NCBI GenBank assembly: GCA_964017125.1 | Contig: OZ024908.1 | Coordinates: 83,782,599 to 83,846,598 of the forward strand | Source of the DNA: Flabesymbios commensalis | Taxonomy: Eukaryota > Annelida > Polychaeta > Terebellida > Flabelligeridae | DNA: 64,000 nt | Direction: 5' to 3' | In this document: positions 11,060-23,506 of the stretch, piece by piece | Position numbering within the stretch: position 1 is the stretch's first letter | Layout: each line of letters opens with the position of its first letter | The notes under the pieces: generated by a model | The model's input: the letters and a program-made list of their open reading frames with translations, nothing else | Database searches by the model: none | Told to the model about the DNA's origin: nothing | Translations under genes and position numbers: made by a program

Positions 11060-11454
11060 AACGATGGCACTTCACAAAACAATGGATCAGAGATAGGCCT
11101 AATTTGTTATATGTGCATTGTTCATTTTCGTTTGGCGTACTGACTGATATTAACATACTGTTGAGTCAGGAGAGGGTTTTTTTATATATTTTTGTAATAT
11201 TATAAATAATATATTTTGGAAATAAATATCGTGGGATTTTAATTTTCTTATTGTGATAATTAACATTGTTATAGTGACCCAGTATATTATAGACTGACTT
11301 AAATATTGGACATCTTCTTGGTTCTCTCTATAAAATCCCGTGCGATTTTTTGTATGATAAAAAGCCACCCATTTAAATGTCTCAAGGACATCCTAATAAC
11401 AATAAAAACATGTTAGCAGTGTGGAATATGTGGGGTTGTGAGTGGTGAGATATA
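11060..11454. other. No recognisable feature
   Basis: AT-rich, with poly-T runs and no gene signal on either strand. Confidence 0.35.
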
Positions 11455-11530
11455 TGAATGAATGAATGAATGAATGAATGAATGAATGAATGAATGAATG
11501 AATGAATGAATGAATGAATGAATGAATGAA
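11455..11530. repeat. (GAAT)n microsatellite
   Basis: About 18 uninterrupted GAAT units. The Ile-His-Ser-Phe repeats readable on the reverse strand are an artefact of this tract. Confidence 0.97.
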
Positions 11531-12294
11531 TATATAAACTTCTATATCTCCTAACTCCTTGGTGTCCCGAGGCGCGAAAATCAATGGGAGTGTTCAGTAT
11601 CGTAATCGTTATTTCATTCCGGGTCACCAACTGAGAAATTGTACCCACATAGCATTATCAGAGAGTTTTTTCATATCTTTCTGGTGGGAGTTGCTTTAGG
11701 TGATTTTTGAGTATTAAAATATCTCTCTAAAGAATATTATTTGTATTTCAGTTATCATAAGTTGTTCCCTAGTAATTTTAATTTTCGTATCAAGCTTTAT
11801 ATTGGTGGAAATAGGTGGAAGTAACAAAAACTAAGTCTGCTACACTTGCTATTCATTACCAGGTCAGAGGTGTGGTGATGTCTACCAGGATTTATAAGAT
11901 ACCTGATCCACTTGACTATTTATCAATTGCACGTATCAATCTTTGTTGATTTTAAATGTTCGAGAAGTACAATGCCAAGCTAAACAGCTGGTACTGTAAA
12001 TGACATATCCTTCTCGTTGGCAAGATTGCCAATCTTAATACAATATATACACAACAGAAATGCATTTCATAATATTATGCATTTCTGATAACATCTTTAT
12101 ATAGTATGGATGAAAATGACCACATACCATGAGCGTATACAGACGTGAAAAGCAGATACATTTTGATGACATCTAACTTCACAATTCTCACGTGAGAGCT
12201 TGAGTATACTTTGGGTTTTAAGTGCTTGGGTCACCATTTTCCTTTTCCTTCACAAAGAAAAACTTTCAGTCATAACTTTTAAAAATATGTTACA
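11531..12294. other. No recognisable feature
   Basis: Intergenic AT-rich DNA. Only a small palindrome around GAAATGCATTTC at 12058-12090 stands out. Confidence 0.35.
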
Positions 12295-12298
12295 TTAA

Positions 12299-12466
12299 CC
12301 CATTAACTCATTCCAGACAGAGCCCGAGATGTCTCGGGCAAGCTACTTCGACGATACAGGACGGAGCCCGAGATAACTCGTGTTATATTACGTCATAAAA
12401 AGTACATTTTAAAAAATGACCCGTCCACAGAAACATGTATGTAATGAGAGTGCCGTCTTGAATGAG
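12299..12466. mobile_element. TTAA-CCC element, type epsilon
   Basis: TTAA at 12295-12298 and 12467-12470. Inverted ends AACTCATTCCAGACAG and CCGTCTTGAATGAG. The core has GAGCCCGAGATGTCTCGGGC and a second diverged GAGCCCGAGATAACTCG, so it can form two stems. Confidence 0.6.
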
Positions 12467-12779
12467 TTAAAGCCCAACTTTTTAAAACAGAGCCTTCTAG
12501 TCGAAAATATAACACATTGCTACGATTAGACCATTATTACTATTTTAAATTAAAAAAAAAAAATTGAAAAGTGGTTTCTGGGACTGTCATTTTTTTTGCC
12601 AGTGGGCTTTAGAGGGGTCAATGAAATGTGTTTATTGTGACCAGTAGGCCCTAGTAGTATTAGTAAATCATTGCTTTACTCACTTTTCGGCACAAATGGC
12701 TTTTTAAGTGACATTGTAATACGATAAAAACGTTGTAGTCAATTGATGAGATGAATGATGTACAGATGATGATGTGCTC

Positions 12780-13800
12780 AGACATGCTCAGACTTGGGTT
12801 TCGCTGTGCAATTTAATGCTGAAACTCCGTGGCATTTCGCGCAGCGATTAGATTATGACCAGATACGAGGAGACTGCAGTTTCCCTTGGATGATTGCTGT
12901 TGACTGGTGCTTCCGTACCATGCCGTATAGCATGCAACTGACGAAACAAATCTCTAATGACCCTCCCCGGATGGGGGCGACAAGTACAACTACTAACAAT
13001 CATCTCAGTACCTCTAGACATTGTCGATGTAGTGACCAACACTGGTAATCACTCCCACGAGGAGTATCATATATAAATGTATTTTATTTTATACTGAGAC
13101 TACAGGGATGTTTCTAGACCCACAAATATACGGTTTTACGTGGTACATGTATATCCTAGAGAACACAAGTTGAAACTGAGCCTTTTTGGCGTCTCACGGA
13201 TGAACTGCTTTGTGCCATGTTTACCAAAATAAGGTAGGCCCTATCATGGTTTCGTCAATGCTGAAATCCTCAGCCACATCTGTCTGCTTGAAAGCTCCAG
13301 TCAACTCTTCGAGTATCGGTCGAACCTTGTAGTAGACATATCTGTCACCTGATAAATTAGTATTATCTCTCAAATAAAGATTACTTACGATATCATCGAG
13401 CCTGCTCCGCCTCAAAGAATCAGAGAGTTGTGAATATTAGCTCATTGTGACCAATAAAGCCGGCTATATGGTAGTCGGTTAGCGTTGTATCCAGATAGAA
13501 GCATGATACCTAACAATGTTAGAGCCTCCATCTTATCTACATCAAGGCTTCTTTCCTTTTGCTGAGAATACAGGTTCTACTTCCTCTGCATGCTATCAAC
13601 CAGATTGTGGGGGAACATTGAGAGAAATACGGTCCCAGGAGATTTAACATTCTCTTTCAATAAATCTTGTACATTTCATACACATCTTAAAGACACCATC
13701 TACTTTCTCGCTTTCTGATCAGCTTTACAGTAGTTGGCTCATCCCTCGCAGCCTATTCAAACATGGAGAGGAAATCATTCATCATAATTATATCATAAAC
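12780..13800 (-). pseudogene. Decayed piggyBac transposase
   Basis: Translated pieces on the reverse strand follow the order of piggyBac (DDE_Tnp_1_7) transposases. LLGIMLLSGYNANRLP lies near 13500. RRSRLDDIVSNLYLRDNTN, then YYKVRPILEELTGAF and a SIDETMI block, lie at 13415-13240. FGKHGTKQFIR lies near 13205. More diverged C-terminal sequence runs to about 12780. SIDETMI corresponds to the first conserved Asp region of the family. The frame changes several times and stops are present, so it is not functional. A source of this type could have moved the TTAA-CCCTTT elements of this window, but no matching ends were found around this copy. Confidence 0.8.
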
Positions 13801-15552
13801 ATATCAACCAATGACACCATAAGTGCCCACTGGCAAATTTTCTAGCCAGTACCTCCATTTTCAATTGCAACGTCTTCCTAGTATATGTCATTTAGCAGAC
13901 AAACAATTATTATTAGAAAAGGATGGAAATGTGCTTAACATATCAGCATGCTCGCGATTTAGTACCAGACAGTCCACATACTAAACATAATGTATTTTGT
14001 TGCATCATTTTACAGAATGGTTTATTACTACAGACTATAATACCATGTATTATCCCACTGGCAAATTTTGTTGCCATGTAAATTATTAGTCTTTATATGC
14101 AGAGGTATGAATCTTTTTTCAGCATTACAATTACATGGTGAAAATCACCACACATGACAGTTTCTTTATGAATATTGACTTACTTACTACAAGATATGTA
14201 AAAAAAATACTCATTGGTCTTTTCCACGACGATGAAGTAGCATTCTGGAAGTACTATTTTCCGACAAACCTAAGCGTTGGTATCAACTATCAATTGCATA
14301 AAATGTAGTTAACCAACACGACAAGGGAGTTTACAACGGATTCAAGTAGTTTAGCCTTTTAAAATATTTTTTTTATTGTGACGTCACACAAAAACGTCAC
14401 TGGCAAAAAAACTTGCCAGTGGGCTTTAATGGATTAATATCTAGTAAAACGTAAAGTGATGTAAACATATATACATTAACACATTGTTACTGTTTTGTGT
14501 TATTGTAAATAGGTAGGCTGGATAATTTATTGTTCCTGGCAGTCATATACATGTATATTGTCCCCATTATAATTAAAGGGACCACAACATGTAAGATAAA
14601 TCGCATAGAAGACCTTCACAATATTACGTGAAAAGAGGTATTGACAAGTGTTATGTACAAGTGTTTCAACAATTTCGTTTCGAAGATGGTCAGTGGTGGT
14701 CATTATCAATTTTGAGTGCAGCTGGAGTCAGCCCACCATTTCATGAGGGATGCACATAAGCCATATTTCCCGAAGGTTAATTACGTCAAGTTCACTGTAA
14801 AAAATAATATGTTCTTAATGGTCACTATTATTTGATCTGACCCAACCAGAGATCATGGCAGTCATAATTAGATTAATTCCTGTCCGTTATGGTGAATAGA
14901 AACGACACAAACACAAATTTTAGTTATTATTTCCATGGTGTGACATTTCCATAATTAGTGTACTGATATCAATTCAGCAGCATTAACATGAAGAATAATG
15001 AATTAGGTAATTAAGTAAATGATAATGTTGTCCTAATTTAGTCTATAGAGGGTATTGTGAATCTGGTGTTTTCTAAAATAGCTTCTCGGGATAAAGGGTT
15101 AAAATTGTCTGGGAGTTGTCTAAATGGATTCAGTGACCACCAAATAAGTTAAAATGGTGTATTACAAAGTAAAATAGACCTGTTTACATGATTTCCCAAA
15201 TTTGATTATACGACGGCGGCCATCTTGGACGCCATCTCGGATATCTGAAAGGTAATAGGTAATAAGCGTGTTATTACCATAGTTATCCATCACCATTAAT
15301 ACTAAATAATTGTTTACAAACATAATTGTGTCCCAGTTGACATCGTAGAGGTGTTCGCCTAAAAAGCCTCTTGGCCTAAAGAGGTTAATTATCCGTTAAA
15401 ATTATCCATGAGTGTCTAGATGAATTTACTGACCATGAAACTAGTTGAAATGGGGTGTTACTTAAGAAAAGTGTCCTAAAATTAAACAATTTACACAATT
15501 TTCAAAGTATGACTTTATGCCGGCGGCTGTCTTGGGAGCCATCTTGGATAGC
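13801..15552. other. Repeat-rich intergenic DNA with TGGCAA hairpins
   Basis: No gene recognised. Short palindromes using GCCCACTGGCAA and TTGCCAGTGGGC recur at 12590-12610, 13822-13850, 14055-14080 and 14398-14425, and may be ends of an undefined small element. Two loose direct repeats ending in CGGCGGCCATCTTG and CGGCGGCTGTCTTG occur near 15215 and 15520. TTAA-type junctions AAAGGGTTAA occur near 15095-15102. Confidence 0.4.
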
Positions 15553-15556
15553 TTAA

Positions 15557-15778
15557 CCTTTTCACTACCATACATGACGGAAATTTCCGTCGTCATTCGT
15601 CAATGAACGTAACCATAAAATGACACAATTTTTCGTCAAATATATACTACATTTATGTATTTTTCGTCATTTGAAGCTGGAAATTGCGTTAGCAATTCCA
15701 GCTTCAAATGACGAAAATAGAACTCCTACACCAGTATATCTGGATCCTGGCATGCACCCCGGCCTGGAAGTCAAAGGG
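15557..15778. mobile_element. TTAA-CCCTTT MITE, type delta
   Basis: TTAA at 15553-15556 and 15779-15782. The central hairpin pairs TTCGTCATTTGAAGCTGG with CCAGCTTCAAATGACGAA around GCGTTAGC. A smaller palindrome, GACGGAAATTTCCGTC, lies near the left end. Confidence 0.75.
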
Positions 15779-15984
15779 TTAAAATGCTCAATTTCTTGGC
15801 CTGATTCATATCCTGATTCTATCTTCCCCTACCAGAATCAACAATAACCTCATTTGAGGGTTAGAGGGTATTTTTGCAAGGTCAAGTAAAAATGCATACT
15901 TGGTCACTGGACTATGAAGGACCGCGCTTGGTACAGGTCATCACTGGAACCCATACCAATGACAGTGTAGGCCCTAGGCCTACA

Positions 15985-16334
15985 TTGTCTTTGCCCATGC
16001 GTCATCTTCCATGTTCAAGCCATAGTCCGGTATCGGTAGTACTGGATTTAGAACAGTAATACTGTTCCAGAAGAAAACTTTGTAGTCTGTCGACAGGATT
16101 GCTCGTTGCAGAGTATCTTGTGTTGGTGGCAACCTCTCTGACTCGGCATGTTTCATTGTAAATAGCCACCAATCACAAATTTTCCACCTTGCATGGTAAG
16201 CTTGGTGCCAGGTAGACCTTACTGATAAACTCTTCGAGTCAATCAGATATGGAATCACTTGGCCTTGGCATGGTTCTTAGATTTGTCAGTGCAGATGTCT
16301 AGCTACCGTCGTTCCTTGCGTAATGGGAGATCAA

Positions 16335-16411
<77 letters not shown>

Positions 16412-16992
16412 CCTATGTGTTTCAGGAGAGGTCATGGTCTGGCTATATGGGATAAGAATCATTATTGATATATCCATAGATTTTATATCATTTTGAATCA
16501 TTTTAGCAGGTGTCTCTTTTAATCTTAGCTTCTCATTCTTGTAACTTTTTTCTAATTGTTTTACTGACAAGGGCTGGTATGAAGCATCCCAATATTTTGT
16601 TTGTTGTTCAGCCCTTGCACCTTCCATTATACTGATTACTGTGAAATAAGTCGCATACATCACTTATCGTGTTAAGTAGGCCCTATATTCAGATCTGTGA
16701 ATGTTTTGTTGAACAAAAATGCTTAACCAGTTGCATAGACATATAGGTCTATTATTTTAAGTATGCCTATTTTAAGTAGACTTATTATATAAATAAAAAT
16801 AATATTATTTATAGTCACTTTGCGGGCATTCCACCTTATATTAGGCTTTATGTTGAATATAAGTTCTTCAATAATTGTTTTCACATCATTATAATCTTTA
16901 TGTATTTTGTATGGTTTTAGTTCTTTCACTACATCACCGCGCGACCTCAAACAAGCCTGTTGTAAGAGAATGTTCACAATGGCACTTCTCAT
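15985..16992 (-). pseudogene. Copy 1 of a FEN1/XPG-like multicopy family (C-terminal part)
   Basis: Reverse-strand pieces resemble the same large metazoan multicopy protein as copies 2 and 3. The upstream piece (16992-16800) has LQQACLRSRGDVVKELKPY and KDYNDVKTIIEELI. A downstream piece (16258-15985) has the characteristic C-terminal block with LPPTQDTLQRAI, DYKVFFW and a PDYGLNMED ending. The stretch between is not clearly recognisable and holds a (TA)n tract. The nuclease-motif part is not visible. The family assignment rests on recalled sequence patterns. A LINE abuts its upstream side. Confidence 0.5.
16337..16408. repeat. (TA)n microsatellite
   Basis: About 36 TA units inside the remnant of copy 1. 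Tyr-Ile repeats read from it are not real proteins. Confidence 0.97.
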
Positions 16993-17001
16993 ATCAAATC
17001 A

Positions 17002-17912
17002 GATTTTAAAACTTCAAAAAAAAGCGATTCGAATTATTGTTAAAGGTAGTTTTTATACACACTCCGATCCTATCTTTAAAAAATTCAATATTTTGAAAGT
17101 AAATGATATACATCTTCATCAACAACTAAAATTTTATTTTAAATTACTAAACAACATTCTTCCTGATCATTTTTATGACTTTAATCTTGCTCTAAACTCT
17201 GACATTCATGATTATAACACAAGGGGGAAAAACAAACTGAGGAATGCCCATTTTAAACATGAGTTTGCTCGTAATTGTATCAGAAACCAAATGCCACATT
17301 TATTAAATACCACACATTTATCAATTTTAGAAAAGGTACTCACTCATAGTTTAAAAAGTTTTGGACAATATACTAAACACTATCTAATAGAGAAATATTC
17401 TGACATTTGTCTAATTCATAATTGTTATGTTTGTAATTTGACAACACCTACCTAATGCACTGAATATGTATGTGTGTATGTATATATATATATATTTATA
17501 TATACATTCTCCTTTTGGCCACAATGTTTTTTATTTTGTAATTTTCCCTATGTTGTGGCTGTGTCTCGCCGACGCGACTGACAGTTTCAGCTGGGTGGAG
17601 ATTATTGAGATTTGATAAATTTATGTTTTGAGTTAAAATCCTATCCCATATTTATCCAAACTTTTTCATTTGCACAGTCCTTTTTAAATTTAATCTGACA
17701 AGCTGCATAATATTTTGTATGATAATTTTGTATCGTGATTTACTATATTATATAGTATTTTATATTTTATATTATTTATACTTAGTTGGCTTCCATGCCA
17801 GCGACTCTTTGAGTCTTAATGGTAGTCATCCTGACATGTTATTTAATTTGTATTTTTCCAGTGTCACTTGTCGAATAAACATTTTTCTTCTTCTTCTTCT
17901 TCTTCATAGATC
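17002..17912 (+). mobile_element. 5'-truncated LINE, ORF2 C-terminus and 3' end
   Basis: An open frame to 17455 carries LKLQKKAIRII, HSDPIFKKFNILKVNDI, YNTRGKNKL and a terminal CLIHNCYVCN, typical of the region after the reverse transcriptase in Jockey/CR1-type LINEs. The 3' untranslated part includes a GTGTCTCGCCGACGCG word shared with gamma hairpins, an AATAAA-type signal and a TTC-repeat tail at 17886-17910. The frame is open for 150 residues, so the copy may be fairly young. It lies next to copy 1 and probably inserted into it. Confidence 0.75.
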
Positions 17913-18012
17913 CAGTTATCATCCATCTAGTACGTGTGGTAACTATTTTATGGAAACTCAGCAAAGAAATATGTACAGCGAATAAACAGGTCTTTTAATT
18001 ACAGAGGTAGTT

Positions 18013-18094
18013 GAATGACATAAATATACCCAAAACCAAACTCCATGTGCTATGAATGACATAAATATACCCAAAACCAAACTCCATGTGCTAT
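18013..18094 (+). repeat. 41-bp perfect tandem duplication
   Basis: Two identical copies starting GAATGACATAAATATACCC, back to back. This suggests a recent slippage or repair duplication. Confidence 0.95.
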
Positions 18095-18588
18095 GATTAT
18101 AGACAATATCACTTCTCACTAACTAAATATCAGAAATCAGCTATTATCAGCTATTTTGTAGGCCTATGCCTATACACCGTCACGCATTAAATAACTAAAT
18201 TATACACCATCATGTTATCAACAATATAGTAACGCTACCTGTTGTATTGTTTTCCAACCAAAAATACAATCAAATATTCACGAGGCTAGACACTGCTATA
18301 GACTGTGAGATGAACAACTTTTAATAACGTGTCTGAGCCCAAAAGGTTTGAAGATTGTTTCTAACTCAGAATTTCGTGCTGATTCTGAAAACCCATTTCT
18401 TAAATGCCGCAGACGCTGCGTTTCCTCAGAAAATGACATTTTATGACTTTTTTTTGTGTTTTTTATATAAAAATTGTAAAATCGCTATTTTAACCCATGA
18501 CACTGTTTAAATGTATCTCCATAAGCACATGTGGTGCCAAATTCTTACACATGTGATCCAATAATAAGGCAAAAACATATGTTTTTAA

Positions 18589-18796
18589 CCCTTTAAGCGC
18601 TAGGACGGACTTTAGACGTCAGAATCTGACGTCTAAAATCGGTCTTCGCACTGAAATATTTAAAATATTTATCGTGGGTGTAGACCCATAGGCATTCAAA
18701 TGTGAAAGAGCTAACTAAGACATTAATGAAGACGTCAAATTGAAAAAAAACTTTAGTCTCCATAGTTTATGCAAAAATATTTCAGCATCTTAAGGG
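18589..18796 (+). mobile_element. TTAA-CCCTTT MITE, type alpha, copy 3
   Basis: TTAA at 18585-18588 and 18797-18800. Carries the GACGTCAGAATCTGACGTC hairpin at its left end and the body (CATAGGCATTCAAA, GACATTAATGAAG, GTCTCCATAGTTTATGC) in reverse to copies 1 and 2. It lies inside the left arm and so is duplicated at 23507-23709. Confidence 0.85.
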
Positions 18797-19262
18797 TTAA
18801 AATAAATCATCAAACGTAGTACAAATTTGCATAAATTGTGGTTTAACTGTATAAGTTATCCTTATGTTCCTATTGTTTGCCTTATCTCTGTTGTGATATT
18901 GTGCTAATCAATGTCATGCAGATGAAAATCACAATCATTTATATAATTAAACCCTTTCAGCGTTGGGACAAACTTTGGACGGCAGAATCGAATTTTAGTC
19001 CATGACACCTTTCAAAATACATCTACATGGGCATCTACGCTACCAAATTAAACCTATTGACCAACACATTACGAATCTAATATACACAGGGATTTTAGGA
19101 TATACAGTATATACCAATTATAATATGTACGTTTAGTTGAACAATGTTTTATTTTGTCCTTTCAATCTAAACAGAAATGTTGAAAGTCAATTATTATATC
19201 ATTGTTTATCTTTCTATTGGCATTAGTAGTTTATCATGCACATTTATAACAGTCTTCATATC

Positions 19263-19345
19263 TCGTCTCTTTGGAGTTAGAATTAGGTACTAAACTGCCA
19301 CTTTACAAAGTGGCAGTTTAGCACCTTCTAACTCCAAGGGTACGA
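19263..19345. repeat. Foldback element in left arm
   Basis: A hairpin with TCGTCTCTTTGGAGTTAG and CTAACTCCAAGGGTACGA arms around GCCACTTTACAAAGTGGC. Its partner in the right arm is 22952-23029. Confidence 0.8.
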
Positions 19346-20891
19346 TTTATTGTTGTTTTAACACTTAGAAGACTTGTTTCAGACGAAAAAAAAACGTAGA
19401 TAGCTGTATGCATTGTAATAAAGATTGATATTTATATACTGGTCTGAATTAGATTTTTAGTCACTATCACTATCATATTCATCATTTGATGAGTAATAGA
19501 GTTTATCATCACCCTCATCGTCTCCCAGGAACCACCCATTTCCAATTGTACTATATTGCATGGGTTCTGGCGACAATGCATTTTTCCAGATTGAAGTCAC
19601 AAGATTAGAACGTTTATTTTGTTCTAGCAGTAGGCCTACTGAGCTACTAGGGGGAAATGAACTGGGATTTGTTCCCTTGATTTTATAAAGTGGTTAGGAC
19701 TCGCTTTTCGGGGCAAAAAGTGACTGAAAAGCACCTGTCTTACCTTGTTGACTGATGTTAATATAGGCTTGCTGTACATATTACAGACATATGTTTCCAA
19801 TTCCTATATTGTCTCTGGGGGCACAGAAGAGGATTCGCCTAGCTTTTCGAATGTTGTCATAAATTTGACTGATTTCTCCAACAGCGCCAATGCACGCACC
19901 TTGCCCTTATTCAGGAATGAAGCAGTGTAATCGGATCCGGTGAAAGCATTAAATCCTGCGATAGCCGTACATAGATTTTGTCCCATATTACGCGCCAACA
20001 ACGATATATCTACATATATATCTACGTGAATTATCACTGTTCAGGCCAGTCATACCATATATGTGGGAAGGGCATGTGCATAAGTTAGCAGAATAATCAG
20101 TAGGCCTACATCGGTATCATTGGCACGAATAATGATATTTCTATCAGGAATACTTTCGCATATGTGTTTGACATGCCATATCAGGCGAGTATCCGCCTCT
20201 TCGTTGCTGCAAACAAGTTCATCAAATCCATACCTTTGAACAATATTGACATGCACATCATAGCGATATGCCTTGTCTTCAATCACAACATACATAATAT
20301 GTCCCCTGATAATGTCAATATATGCCTGATACCGCCATCCATCTGCCAGAAATCGTAATAGCGATGATTTGAAATTACAGGATGTCATAGCTTTTTGGAA
20401 ATTTTTGGGATAAATCTGTTCAGCACCTGTTATTTTAAACAGAAATCTATCATCACGGTATGTGATACGCGGATGTTGCGCTCTACATTTTTAATCGAAT
20501 GACTTGAACATGTATCACACACAAAGTCAACCCTTTCTTTGCCAGTTCTACAAATGTTTTTGGTGCTTGTACCTGTGAACGGAGAAAAAACATTGCATCC
20601 ACTACATTGGCCTATGCATCGTTGGATCGTATGCATGGTTGGTAAGTGGATTGCCGCTTGTTATTTTATCCTCCAATTTATGCATGAGTTTGGTTTTATC
20701 GGTTTTGTGCAAGGTGCCATTGACATGTGCTAATGAAAGGGGTACAGGTGTTAAAGGATAGGTGAAAACCACATGGAGGTCTAAGTCTTCTATGTCTGCC
20801 AAGTACAATAATCTACCAATTATATCACGTTCCCTTGCAGCTCCTTGATCTTGCTGTTTTTCTCTGTTACCTTAACTTTAACTGCATCTGC

Positions 20892-22315
20892 GAGGGATTC
20901 TATAATTTTAGGCACCAGTGATGATATTTTCCTTGATATATGAGATTGTCTGGATATTGTCAAAAATTTAAACACATGTCAACTTAGCTTTGTTTATTGA
21001 CATAGCGTTGTCAGCAGAGCTTAATTTCACTTTTAAATGATTATTTTTATCAATTTAAATTTTTCTTACCGTTATGGAGAGACTAATTTACCGTTATGGA
21101 GAGACAAATTTATGTTACGGAGTAATCTTCAAACTTAAATTTCTCAGTGACCCTTCTACAAAAGTATACAATATTTAACAAGTAGTTGAACATGGTTATT
21201 ATAATGTTGATCACTTAATTTAGAAAGAATCACTTTATGACAATAACCCTCAAATAATGAAATAAGAATTTCTCTCCGTTACGATTATTGTCGTTATGGA
21301 GAGAAATAATAACGAACATTGTCTCTCCATAACGACAATTATTTCTGTTATGGAGTGACAATAAACAAATACTAAATATCGATGCTAACACAATTTGAAA
21401 GACAAAAAGAAAAGTTACTATTTCAACAAGTGTCACTTGTTGGTTAAAATACCAAATTCATAAAGGTTTATAGCTATTTTTAAATGAGAAAAAGGGTAAT
21501 TTGTGACTACTTTTTCTCTCCATAACGTTTTTATTTTTGTTATGGAGAGACAGAAAATACCCGTTATGGAGAGACGTTTTTTTTACTAAATCGTGCATAG
21601 CATCTATGTATTATGCTATACTATGATTATTTTGGGTTTTTTCAAATGAGGTTGTAGTAGGCTTGGAGGTTGTAGGGTGCTTAAAAGTTTAATTGCTGTA
21701 TTTATGTGTAAAAAATCGCGTTACGGAGAGACGTTGAGTTAAAATACGCACCCAGAGACTTGCACAAACCTCACATTATTTCTAAACAAAAACACATTTA
21801 TTATACTTTTTTTTTCACGATTCACTGCATGAAGGTCTAGCGCAACTCTTTGGCACCAGACAAGTGATATTTTGGTCAGAAAAAGTATAGAAATTACCTG
21901 AAAACTATAAGCGTTACGGAGAGTCGCTGCAGCGTGGGACAGACATAAATTGCATAAAAAGTGGTAAAATAATAAAATTATTTTAAAAAACTTGTATATA
22001 ATCTTATAGATAGTGTTGTGCACTAACATTATATCAGAAGCAAATATAATATATAATACAGGAAGTCTAGAATAAATCGCCTGTTTATGTGGAATTTAGA
22101 ATGTGGGACAAGGCTTTTTGGCTAAAATTGGCTAAATTTACACAGTATTTCTTTCAAAAAACACATTTATGTTAGAATTTTTTGAGTTGTAATATTGCTA
22201 TATTGTAAAATAAAGGTCATTCATTGCATTTATGTAATCAAATTAAATCAAAATATTCAATAATAAATATTACAAGGTGCGGACAGTGCTGGTGCTTAAA
22301 ATTATAGAATCCCTC
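20892..22315. mobile_element. 1424-bp DNA element with 4-bp target duplication
   Basis: Ends GAGGGATTCTATAATTTTA and its inverse at the other side, extending over about 27 bp to GCACCAG. Flanked by CTGC at 20888-20891 and 22316-22319. Removing the element and one CTGC restores a continuous frame (FAA then DAVKV) in copy 2, which confirms the borders. No transposase frame was recognised, so it is probably non-autonomous. A 4-bp duplication is compatible with Sola or Academ superfamilies, but this is only a suggestion. Confidence 0.85.
21069..21926. repeat. Cluster of GTTATGGAGAGAC words in both orientations
   Basis: Twelve copies of a 13-15-bp word, CGTTAYGGAGAGACG or its complement, start at 21069, 21091, 21114 (partial), 21271, 21292, 21321, 21347, 21515, 21539, 21562, 21718 and 21911. 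Three are inverted. They are irregularly spaced inside the 1424-bp element and absent from its outermost 170 and 390 bp. Such an array could be a set of protein-binding sites. Confidence 0.85.
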
Positions 22316-22951
22316 CTGCAGCAAAGTTCTTCACTTTACATTTCTTGATTGGCTTTTCCAACTTTATTGGATTATCAAAGCATTCATCTCTGAACTGCTG
22401 ACACATATCTTCTCCAATCTCTCTACAGCATAGAAGCTCTTTTTTACGTTGTCGGATGCTGCCTTTCCTGTGAATAGACAGTAGAGGTTATTGTCGTGCT
22501 TTTTAGAGGAATTCAATGTACTGTGAATACCCTGCATGATTTTATTGAGATCACTGTTATCTCTTGTAGTTCTGTGATTAGTCAAATCCTGTGGGGAGTC
22601 AATTGGTTTTTTTTCACTCCAGCTATGTAAAGCAACTATCTAATTATTGCGCTCCTCATTGACTGTGAAATCATCCATTTTTTTCTGGCATTTTGATTTC
22701 TTGTAAATGATTTACCCCAGTCATTCGTGAAGCTGTCACATTGACCATAATGTAGATTTAACCGGTGACAATGAGGGTGATGATGAACTCTATTACTTAT
22801 CAGATGAAGAATATGATAGTGATAGTGACTAAAAATCTAATTCAGATCAGTATATATATAAATATCAATCTTTATTACAATAAATACAGCTATCTACGTT
22901 TGCTTTTATTTTCGTCTCAAACAAGTGTTCTATGTTAAAAACAATAATAAA

Positions 22952-23029
22952 TCGTCCCTTGGAGTTAGAAGGTGCTAAATTGCACTTTGCAAAATGGCAG
23001 TTTAGTACCTTTCAACTCCAAGGGGACGA
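22952..23029. repeat. Foldback element in right arm
   Basis: ATCGTCCCTTGGAGTTAG paired with CAACTCCAAGGGGACGA around GCACTTTGCAAAATGGC. Counterpart of 19263-19345. Confidence 0.8.
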
Positions 23030-23506
23030 GATATGAAGACTGTTATAAATGTGCATGATAAACTAGTAATGCAAATATAAAGATCAAAAATGATATAATA
23101 ATTGACTTTTCAACATTTCTGTTTAGGTTGAAAGGAAATAAAAACATTGTTCAACTAAACGTACATATTATATAGGTATATACTGTATATCTTAAAATCT
23201 CTATGTATATAATAATCGTAATGTGTTGGTTAATAAGTTTAATTTGGTACCGCGGTATATGCCCATGTAGATGTAATTTGAATGGTGTCATGGACTAAAA
23301 TCTGATTCTGATGTCTAAAGTTGGTCCCAGCGCTGAAAGGGTTAAATTATATAAATTATTGTGATTTTTATCTGCATGACATTGATTAGCCTAATATCAA
23401 AATAGTGATAAATTCACAAAAAAATAGGAACATAGGGATCACATATACATGTAAGTTTGACTCACAATATTTGTAAATTTTTGCTACGTTTGATGATTTA
23501 TATCAA

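Larger units (their letters stand above)
18297..19523 (-). repeat. Left arm of a 1.2-kb inverted repeat
   Basis: The reverse complement of this stretch aligns with 22764-24006 nearly throughout. Shared parts, in order: the last codons of the nuclease-like CDS (stop near 19458), a foldback element, TTAAACCCTTTCAGCG, an alpha TTAA element and the flank with CGCAGACGCTGCG. It is the 3' part of copy 2 plus about 1.16 kb of following DNA. Divergence includes small indels, so the duplication is not recent. Confidence 0.9.

Noticed and set aside
11382-11648. His-Ser-Phe-Ile repeat frames
   Set aside because: Translation of the (GAAT)n microsatellite.
21739-22029. 96-codon reverse frame inside the 1424-bp element
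   Set aside because: Overlaps the GTTATGGAGAGAC words, has no resemblance to any transposase and has AT-driven composition.
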